Shown here piece by piece: positions 56,106 through 64,000 of a stretch of DNA of 64,000 bases. This DNA is from Scenedesmus sp. ARA3 (Eukaryota > Chlorophyta > Chlorophyceae > Sphaeropleales > Scenedesmaceae). A model generated the notes under the pieces. It made no database searches. It was not told the DNA's origin and worked only from the letters and a program-made list of their open reading frames with translations. Every line of letters begins with the position of its first letter. The stretch's first letter is position 1. The position numbers and the translations under genes are program-made. Location of the stretch: NCBI GenBank assembly GCA_004335835.1, contig RWJK01001064.1, positions 1 to 64,000 of the forward strand, given 5' to 3'.

Positions 56106-57899
56106 ATGCAGGCACTGCGAGGAGCACAGCAGACCAGCTGCAGCTGCAGCAAGCAGCAGCAGCGCAGCGCCACCACCAGCAGAACTGTGCGGCTGTTGGC
56201 CAAGGCCACCTCCCAGCCTAACCAGCAGCAGCAGCAGCCATCATTCGCAAGCACAGCAGCACTGACAGCTGCTGCAGCAGCTACAGTCCTGCAGCTGTGC
56301 CTACCAGCAGCTCCGGCACTGGCGCAAGTAGCAGCAGCATACAGCAGCAGCAACACCACCGCTGTATCAGCAGCAGCATGGCAGCCAGTGCTGGGTGATG
56401 TGGCAGCAGTGGCTCAGCTGCCTGCTGACCAGGAGGACTTTGCCACTGAGATCCTCACTGAAGAGCTTGCACTGCCCCCTCAGCTCATGGACTTCATGGA
56501 GCTGCTGCAAAAGGTGAGAAGCTTTGTTTGTGTTTGTTACACATGGAGGCCAGGCATTTCCAGTAGAACTGGCGTATCATACGGGCCGGACGACGAACAG
56601 CAAGAGAAGCAGCCCAAGAAGCAGCAGCAGCAGCAGCACTTGCACAGGCGCGTATGCAATGCATGCAGCGTGCTGTCCCTTGGTGTGTGCATCGGCATCT
56701 GCGTCTGTGCTGTACCCCACAGCAGCAGAGAAGGCAGCGACTCCTCATGCACCATAGCAGGGGTGATAACATCCTGGGGCCGGCCTAGGGCTGTGTTACC
56801 CCCTGCTTACAAATTTATTGCAAGCAGCCCGCTATGCTTTAAGAAAAACATATTTTACAAGCTCTCAATCATCCTTCCCCGGCTTCCACTACCCATCTAA
56901 TCTTCTGCCCTTGCCTACTCGCTTCCCACCTCGCTTCCCACCTCGCTCCCCGCAGGGCCCTGTGAAGGACCTGAACAAGCTGCAGGCGGCGCGCCGCGCG
57001 GTGGGCTTTGAGCGCTCGCCTGACGGCCGCGTGCTGCTGCTGACGGAGGACGGCGAGCCCTTCCAGGTCAAGAATGACATGGGCGTGCCGGGGCTGCTGC
57101 TGCTGCGGTGCGCATTAGGTGGCGGGCTGCGCGGCGGGCTGGACGATGCAGCAGACTTGCTGATGTTTGCCTCTACTGCCAGCTGCCGCGCTGCGCTATG
57201 CTTGTGTATGTAGCTGTGGTGTCATCATTGTATCTGCCAGTTTTGCCTGCTTTTGTCTGGTGCGTCGACATGCTGCTGCCTCAAACAGCTGTTGCTTTAA
57301 CCTTAAGGTTAGTGTAAGCTGCTCGCAAGTGATGCTGGCGGCTTCTGCTACTACCTGCCGCGTTTCGATTCTGATGCTCTTGTGCAGATTCACTCGTTCG
57401 CTGTACGCATGCTGCTGCCTCACATCGACGGCTGTTACTTGGTGGCTTGGCTGTGTTATGCTGCCTGCAGGGATGTTGGAGGCTTCTGCTACTACGTGCC
57501 GCGCTCCGACAGCGATGCACTGGTGCATTGTTTGCAGCTGCCTAACACTGTTGCTGCCTGTTTGGCTGCGTGATCGCCTGCAGGGATGCCGGTGGCTTCT
57601 GCTACTATCTGCCGCGCTCCGACAGCGATGCGCTGGTTCAGATCGACCTATCTGACGATGCAGTCGTGGCTCAGCTCTTTGCCAACCATGCTTGGGAGGA
57701 GCTGGTGGAGCCGCTCGAGGTTCTGGCAGACGACCAAACCCCAGCCGCCGGTCAAAGTAACGGTCAAGATAACGAGTACGGGCGGCTGGAGCAGCTGCGG
57801 CTGACGGAGCGGCAGTTCCGGAGCGTGGTGAGCCTGGCGGCTGGCGGGCAGGAGCTGCCTGAGGAGCCGCTGGGGCAGCTGGAGAGCCAGGAGCAGTAG
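56106..57899 (+). CDS. Thylakoid-lumen-targeted protein of unknown function, 3 exons
   Basis: Exons 56106-56513, 56956-57107, 57584-57899; 291 aa. A basic, Ser/Gln-rich transit peptide (1 to about 45) is followed by a hydrophobic stretch, AALTAAAAATVLQLCLPAAP, and an ALA-Q signal-peptidase site after residue 73: a bipartite lumen presequence. The mature part is compact and conserved-looking: LPPQLMDFMELLQKGPVKDL, SPDGRVLLLTEDGEPFQV, GVPGLLLLRDAGGFCYYLPR and LSDDAVVAQLFANHAWEELV, with a polar tail. No family recognised. Exon 3 is preceded by two copies of its own start. The nearer one also splices in phase (RDVGGFCYYVPRSDSDALV) and could be an alternative exon. The frame upstream of the ATG has no earlier ATG. 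Confidence 0.74.
57325..57645 (+). repeat. Three copies of the exon 3 acceptor region
   Basis: GGCTTCTGCTACTA anchors at 57340, 57481 and 57594 (spacing 141 and 113). The middle copy has an intact CAG acceptor and the same phase as the used copy. The first lacks a good acceptor. Confidence 0.9.
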
Positions 57900-58135
57900 C
57901 TAGTGAAGTTGCACACGAATTGCATGCATGCACTCATGCGCCGTGGTTGGAAGGCTCTAGCAGCGCAGAATCACGACCCCACAGCAAGAGAGTGCTTCCT
58001 CTGGCTAGAGTTTCAGTCACAGCAGTCGCATCAGTTGATCAGTGTGGCAGCTGGGGTGTCTGAGCTGCAACAAATGGCAGGAGCTGCCTGAGAAGCCGCT
58101 GGGGCAGCTGCAGAGCCACCAGCAGTAGCGCAGTA
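57852..58135 (+). repeat. Stop-spanning duplication, spacing about 229
   Basis: The last codons and stop (ELPEEPLGQLESQEQ, TAG) recur at 58081-58128 as ELPEKPLGQLQSHQQ, TAG in the 3' UTR. Downstream sequence (GGCTCTAGCA, TCAGTTG and similar) also repeats weakly up to about 58350. Confidence 0.8.
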
Positions 58136-60648
58136 CAGTGAAGTCGCACTGAGACATGCATTCTCACACGCATACATACCTGTTGCACGGCTCTAGCAAC
58201 ACACCATAGAGACACGCACGACTGCGCTGCAGCTGACTGTCAGTGCTCTCTGTACTTGGAAGTATCCAGGCACAGTTGCCGCATCATCAGCAGTTGCAGT
58301 GAACATCGCGGCGAGAGTGTCTGACAAAAGCTGCAGTGGCTGCAGGACAGCAGGGCACACGCACCTGCTGCCGCCTGGCAGCTGCTTGTGAACAGCTGGC
58401 ATGCCATTTCACGCCTGGTAGCAGCAATTGCGCTCAGGTGGTGCTGTGTGTTTGTGTGCGTCGACTGGCGCAGCAGTCTTGTGTTGGGAGCCAGTTGTGG
58501 TGGTAGGAACAACATGCGGCGCTGGAGCTGCATCAATGCAACGCACAACGAGCTCTTGGGTATGCATGGATGGTCCAGGGCAATGACAAGTGTTGCAGCT
58601 GTTGCCTATTACGTGCCGTTGTTGTCATGGCTGTGGCGCCAATGGCGCCTCTGGTTTTTTTCATGCAACACCCACATGCCAAGCGTTCAAAATGTTCGAG
58701 TGATACTGCAGCAGGGTGATGCATGACAAGCACAGCATGCCAGAGCAGCTGAGGTCTGTTTGACAGTGAGTGTGATGAACGCAGTATGTTGGGACAAGGC
58801 TGGTGTTGTGTTCCATCAGCTGTGCTGCACAGTGGCATGGGCGCAGCAGTCATGGTGCTGCAGCCAGTCAGGCATCTGTTTGGTGTTTGATCATTTGAAG
58901 ACTGGCTGTGCCGGAGCCCCTGTAACAACATTGGTGTACTGCCAGCTATAGCGATGTTGCCATGTCCTCTCTGTCCAAAGCTGCCCTTGTAACCTAACCT
59001 ACTGTGCGTACCAGGCTGTCGCTGCCCTTGTGTGTCACCAAAACTGCACTGCAGCCTGCAGGTTCAGACATCATCCTCGTTGCAGGGAATCTATGTGCTG
59101 GTTTTGCAGCAGTGGCAGCAGCAGCAGCAGCAGCAGCGGGTGACAGGGCTGCAGCAACATCAGCAGCACCAGCAGGAATGCAGCACAGGGGTTGCAGTTT
59201 GGCAGCGGGGCTGGATCCCATACACAGGTGAGGGCACAGAGCGTACTGGTGTGTTTGGCGTGGCATTGTGTGAAAAGGTGTGGCGCTTGCAGAATTGGTG
59301 TGCGTGTGTTAAGTTGTTGTATAATTGCTAGGTGTGCTGCCTGCTGATGCATTGGTACTGGCACCAGTATGATGTGGCTGCTACGCTATGTGGCCACAAA
59401 CTGATTCAAAAACCCTTGTACCCCTGAAGGCACATTTTTGATGTTTGATGTTCAATGTTGTCTGCTGACAGAGTGTTGCTTGAGTTGTTGACCTCAACTG
59501 TAGTACATGCAGTCTGCGCGTCTGTTTGGTGCCCTTGTCACTGAGTAGTTACATACTGTCCAAAGTTTCGCTTGTGCTTGAGTGTGAGGCCGCATTGTTC
59601 TTGCCTGCTGATGCTCTGGTACTGGCACCAGTATGATGTGGCTGCTACGCTATGCGGCCACAACTTGATTCAAAATCCCTTGTACCCCTGAAGGCAAAAC
59701 AGTGTGATCCTTTGTTGTGCTGGCTGGTGTGTTTACGGTTGGTTCTGCACTGCGTTTTGTCTTGCATTGTTTTGTCTATTCTTGTCCCGATAGTTTGAAT
59801 GATTTTGTCGCGCGTTTCAGTAGAAAGTGCTCAGGATACTTACATGCTCACATGCTATATGAAGGCTCCCTGTCAACTTTTGAGGTTTGATGCATCACTC
59901 GCCGTGTGATGTCTGGTACTGGCACCAGTATTACTGTGGCCACTACTCTATGGGCCACAGCATGATTCGAACACCCCTGGTACCCCTGACGGCAAGCACA
60001 TCAATCCGGACATGCTTTGCATTTGTGGTACAGCCGACGCGCTCGTGCATAGTGTCGCGCCTCCGCACATCATGTGTGAGCATAGTATCACGTATTACTA
60101 CTTGGCGTCAGTGCAAGCACGTGCAGTGCGTTGGAGTGGTACAATCAGTTGCGCTATATGCCAAGCGTTAGGTCTGGTGGTTGCTGCCGCTCAGCCGCTG
60201 CCGTTGTTGATTCAGGGACCGGCCAGCCGCAGGTTCTGGGCATCATTCTAGAGTGACATACGTCTGCGTTTGACGGTGCAGGAGGCACCACCATCTAGAA
60301 AGTTGCGGGTCACAACATAGAAGCAGCAGAGGACAGCAGCATTGCTTGAAGGTGCGCAGTTGTGCAATCACCTTGCCTGAAACTGCCTTCTCACAGTAGC
60401 AGTTATTGCTGAGCAGCAGTAGCAGCTGCTAGGGAGCATCAGAAGCTTGGCTATGCAGCAAGTTCGCCAGGGGCTCCGCCTTGAACTGCCACGCTTACTG
60501 CCTTCAACAGGCAGGGAGCAGCGGAGAGCAGGGACTGGGCTTAAGCAGCAGATCATGTCAAGCCCTAGCTCGGCTCCTGGCGATTCCAGCCTCTGCGGTG
60601 ATACATGCTAATGATATTTCTTTGCTTGCAATTCAACAATAAACCTCA
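57900..60648. other. Long 3' UTR/intergenic region with dispersed structured repeats
   Basis: About 2.7 kb with no supported gene. It holds the stop-spanning duplication, a TGTAA at 58921-58925 and three copies of an approximately 80-base hairpin-rich repeat (59345-59990). The last 300 bases precede the acetyltransferase start. Cys/Val-rich open frames are typical of TG-rich UTR. Confidence 0.5.
59345..59995 (+). repeat. Three-copy hairpin-rich repeat, about 80 bases each
   Basis: Copies start near 59353, 59617 and 59913 with the shared order TGGTACTGGCACCAGTAT, then GTGGC-(about 14 bases)-GGCCAC, then TTGATTC/TGATTC, then TTGTACCCCTGAAGGC-like. The third copy can pair GTGGCC with GGCCAC as a 6-bp stem. 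Spacing (264, 296) differs from the exon-edge duplications. Nature unknown. Confidence 0.75.
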
Positions 60649-61189
60649 ATGGTTTCGCAAACCTGTGAAATGCCACCAATCGCAACACCGACCCATGACC
60701 TGGCTTTCTTCACCGACGTGGAGCAGTTCCGCTCAATCGCGCTGCCCATTCTCGAGTCAGACACGACCCTCAACACCTTAGCGCTCGCTGCCCTGCTTTC
60801 TGTCTCCGAGTCCAAGCCTGGAGTGGTGCTAGGCCTGCTCACTAACAGCAGCACCAGCAGCAGACACGTCTTGGTCGGTCCTGGGTTTCAAGGGATCGGC
60901 TGCCAGCTGTACGTTGCGCCTGCACCAGCAGATGAGGATTCAGCCAAGCTGATTGCCCAGCAGCTGCCCAACTTGCCATGCACAACTGTCAGCACCACTT
61001 CAGCAGGAGCAGCTCTACTGCAGCATTACTGCAGCTGGCAGGCAAAGCATCACATGAACGTCATGCTGTACAAGCCAGAGAAAAGCAACAGTACATGTGC
61101 AGCAATGGCAGGAGTGTTGAGCTCAGCTGCGGCAGAGCCTCCACATACAGCAGCAGCAGCTGGCATAGGAAACACTGACAGGGCAACAG

Positions 61190-61224
<35 letters not shown>

Positions 61225-63357
61225 GGCCTCTCAGCACCCAGCAGCACTACACCATCTCTGCAGCTGCGTAGCTGCTCTGCAGACAGTACAGCAGATGTGC
61301 AGCTGGTGATGCAGTGGGCAGGCGAGTTCCTGCAAGAAGTCTTCCACCTGGCCAGCGTCCCCGCAGCACCCCAGCTGCAGGCAATGGTGCTGCCTAGGCT
61401 GCAGCAGGGCCTGTACTATGTGCTGTGCAATTCCGCAGCTGCAGCAGCAGCCGCTGGGCCAGCAGCGCCTGTGTGTATGGCTGGCCATGTGCCCACCAGC
61501 AGTGACAGCACGCGCATCACAATGCTGTACACACCAGCTGCACAGCGCGGCCGGGGCTATGGCAGGCATGCCAGTGAGTGCCCTTACTGCAGCAAGGGAG
61601 GGCAGGCATGCTGTCTCCTGCTGGTTTAGCTTCATATTTGTGCTTGCAGGACAGCAGCCATGCCATATAGTATAGCTGTTGCACCATGTACTCTCTCAAG
61701 CTCTGTTGCTTTGCATTGAGCCGGGGTTCTGATCGCTTGCAAGCAACACCAACCGTATTTGCAGCATTCAGCTGGTCAAGCAGGCAGGCATGCAGGCAGG
61801 CTTGCCCTTTCCTGTGGCGGCCGGCCTGCAGGAATGCACAGGCAGCGTGTATTCACTGCAGCGCTGCACGACCCGTTCCGCTTCAGGCAATGCTCGCTCA
61901 TGTTTCTGCTAGCGTGGACTGGGGAATGATGTACAGTGAGCATGAGACTCGACTGTTTGCAAGGACTGACATGAGCGTGATTGCTTCGTCCTGCCCTGCC
62001 TGCCTGCCCCGCCTACCCTGCCTGCCCTGCCTGCCCTGCCTGACTTGTCTGCCTTACCTGCCCTGCTTCTTTGTTGCTGCTGCTGCTGCTACAGTGCGCC
62101 TGTTGTGCAGCCGGCTGGCAGGGAGTGGCTACCAACGCATCTGCCTCATGGCTGACCAGGTGAGCCACACCGCCTGCTGCTGATCAGCACCGCTCTGGAA
62201 GCATACCAGGCCTGTCCTTGTCCTTCTCTAAATCACGCACGGAGGAGCATAGGCTCTGATGCGTATGACTTATCACTTGTAACGCTCTGGCCCCACAATG
62301 CGCGCGCTTGCAGTGCTCAGCATGTGCGCACCATTGAGTCGCATGGCAGAACGCACAGATTGCATTTTATTACGTAGTACAACGTTGGCGCGCTGTACAG
62401 GCACAGCAGGGCATATCAGGCTGCCGCATGGTGGCAGATTTACACCTGTCGGCGGGCTGCTGACAGCAGCTGTAGCAGCGGCAGCGCTAATGCAACATCC
62501 GCCATCCGTCCTGATCCGTGTAGTATGGCGACTTCTGCAGCTCTTGTCTGCATGCACTGGGTGTCAATGCTTGAAAAATGCGGTACCGTGTGCATGCACA
62601 CCTGCTGACAGCAGTGACATGACCTCTTGCTGGCTGCTGCGTCATGGCAGGCGGAGCCCGTGGTCAACCGCTTGTACAAGGTGAGGCCAGCAGCAGCTTG
62701 GCGCTGCACAACAGAAAAGGAATGTGCCTGCAAGGCTTGCCCCAACGCCGTAATGTTGGTGCCAGCAGGTGCCACGTGTCATCTACATTCTGCCTCAGCA
62801 GACAGCTGCTGGAGCTAGCTATAGGGATTGCAATGGTGTGCTGTTGTGATGTACAAGAAACAGTAATATCACTACTGTTGGCATGGACAGCTGCATCAAG
62901 GCAAGATGTAGACAGATCGTTTACATGGGTTTGCATTGTGCATGTAAGCAGTGGATCTAAGCTGGCGTCAACATGACGCAGGATTGATGCATTACGACAC
63001 GCGTGGGTTGAGTACCTGCGTGTGACCCAGCGTGATTGTGCAGGCATGCAGGATGCAGGACGCTCCTGCCATGCATCATCATGTTACCCATCAACGCTCC
63101 TGCCATGCATTGCAGCGCAGCCTTGTACTGCAACATGCCAGCCGCTGCTGCACCTGAGCTTCACACAAAACCTGAAACACACCAAACAACACCTGCGCTG
63201 GCAGGACTCTGCTCACTTGCCTACTGGTGAGGATGTTTATTGACCAGCAACTTGCTGCATGCTGCGTGACCTGCAGAGTGTGGGGTTTGTGGCGGTCGGA
63301 GATGCAGCGATGCTGGAGCGCCCAGAGGCGCCGGGCATGGCACCAGAGAGCAACTGA
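60649..63357 (+). CDS. GNAT-family N-acetyltransferase, 4 exons
   Basis: Exons 60649-61573, 62095-62159, 62651-62680, 63277-63357; 366 aa. The C-terminal fold has the acetyl-CoA motif Q299-RGRGY-G305 (MLYTPAAQRGRGYG), the following helix (MRLLCSRLAGSGYQRICLMA), then AEPVVNRLYKSVGFVAVGDA, the usual N-x-x-x-x-x-Y-x-x-x-G-F strand-helix of GNAT enzymes spread across the last three exons. The N-terminal about 150 residues resemble the extra domain of plant and algal FR47-like acetyltransferases. A long poly-Ala linker lies near residues 180-200. The substrate is not predictable. Exon 3 is only 30 bases. The ATG at 60649 follows an AT-rich leader; a second ATG at residue 8 is possible. Confidence 0.83.
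61985..62065 (+). repeat. CCTGC minisatellite in an acetyltransferase intron
   Basis: Imperfect CCTGC/CCCTG repeats in intron 1, followed by a short TGC tract at 62078-62091, just before the acceptor AG at 62093-62094. Confidence 0.85.
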
Positions 63358-64000
63358 TCTGCTGGGGCTGTGCCGGGGCAAGCATTGTTTGGGAGCTGGG
63401 CAGGCCGGCTAGCATGGCTGCACCAGCAGTCTGAGCTGCCAGCTGCAACGTGGCTTATGGCGGGAAGATGGTTGCCACAGTGTCCACACCTGCCAGGCTG
63501 GGCACTTGCTGGCATGCTGGCATGCTAGCAGTGCTGTGTTCTGTTCCAGTGCGAAGGACGTCTTGTGCTGTAACAACCCCAAATCTCATGTACAAGTTGC
63601 ATTGTATCTTATGGTCACCTTTTCAAGTTGTTGACTGCTGCCGTGGCCTGTCACCTACAAGTAATCTCGCCACAGAACCCTTCACATGCGCAGCAGAGAC
63701 CCTACACGTGACGCAGCAGAGACCCTACACGTGATTGGTCAAGTTGTGTGCCAGTTGTGTGCCAACATGGCGGCCACCATGGAGTGACAATGTAAAGGAT
63801 GTTATTACCCCCCCCACACACACACACACACACGCACACAAATCACGGCCCTCCGGAAGCTGTCTATGGCAGCTCAGATGTCTGCTTGATCTGCATGAAT
63901 GTTATGAGTGAGAAAATAAGGCCTCTCCACCTTTACACGAGCACTCTTGAACAAGCTCCTTGGACAAAATGCTTGTCAGTGACAGTATTGCCCCTTTCCA
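63358..64000. other. 3' UTR of the acetyltransferase gene and flanking sequence
   Basis: TGTAA motifs at 63569-63573 and 63791-63795, then a C-run and (CA)n microsatellite at 63807-63840. A short direct repeat (CAGAGACCCTACACGTGA) occurs twice near 63693-63733. No gene seen. Confidence 0.55.
63569..63573 (+). terminator. Candidate TGTAA poly(A) signal of the acetyltransferase
   Basis: TGTAA 212 bases after the stop codon at 63355-63357. A second one lies at 63791-63795. Confidence 0.4.

Noticed and set aside
59905..59995. tRNA-like segment (GTTCGAATC on the minus strand)
   Set aside because: The flanking bases cannot form a T-arm or acceptor stem, and the other two copies lose the motif.
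1..64000. Intact transposons or viral genes
   Set aside because: I found no transposase, reverse transcriptase, integrase or viral hallmark motifs, and no long terminal repeats.

Overview
The window is nuclear DNA from a green alga (Chlorophyta). It has many short, mostly GT-AG introns and GC-rich coding exons. It carries plastid-type genes (homogentisate phytyltransferase, ALB3 insertase, two proteins with bipartite thylakoid-lumen presequences), long Ala/Gln/Ser homopolymers, TGTAA as the likely poly(A) signal, and no operons. A core chlorophyte, possibly Sphaeropleales, fits best, but the species cannot be fixed from this piece. All gene models were built by hand from open frames and splice sites. 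In every complete model the exon phases close into one open frame.

Layout. 1-1227: probably the 3' region of a plus-strand gene lying to the left. 1228-3008 (+): VTE2, tocopherol synthesis. 4927-8639 (+): nine-exon protein with a heme-oxygenase-like metal motif. 10046-12087 (+): small membrane-anchored unknown. 12847-13535 (-): three phase-compatible exons of an unassigned C-terminus. 13821-18408 (-): BACK/discoidin-like relative of plant BTB protein At2g30600, with an assembly gap in an intron. 19485-21228 (+): lumen-targeted unknown. 22775-23796 (-): small secreted unknown. 25283-40538 (-): a 16-exon gene for a giant (about 3,482 aa) coiled-coil and tandem-repeat protein. 42268-46329 (-): 3-ketoacyl-CoA synthase. 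48513-51980 (+): ALB3. 53136-55480 (+): 2OG-Fe(II) prolyl-4-hydroxylase-like oxygenase. 56106-57899 (+): second lumen-targeted unknown. 60649-63357 (+): GNAT acetyltransferase. The rest is UTR or intergenic sequence without convincing genes.

Three things stand out. First, the giant repeat protein carries twelve in-frame repeats of mean length 336 bp and matches no family I recognise. Second, most of the multi-exon genes carry tandem duplications that straddle an exon edge (acceptor, donor or stop codon), usually with a period of 105-120 bp. The largest is a seven-copy array at the donor of ALB3 exon 4. Third, CTG/TGC repeat tracts sit on the sense strand just upstream of 3' splice sites in more than a dozen introns on both strands.

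The genes share no single pathway. Several concern plastid biogenesis (ALB3, the two lumenal proteins, VTE2) or lipid metabolism (KCS), which is ordinary for unlinked algal nuclear genes.
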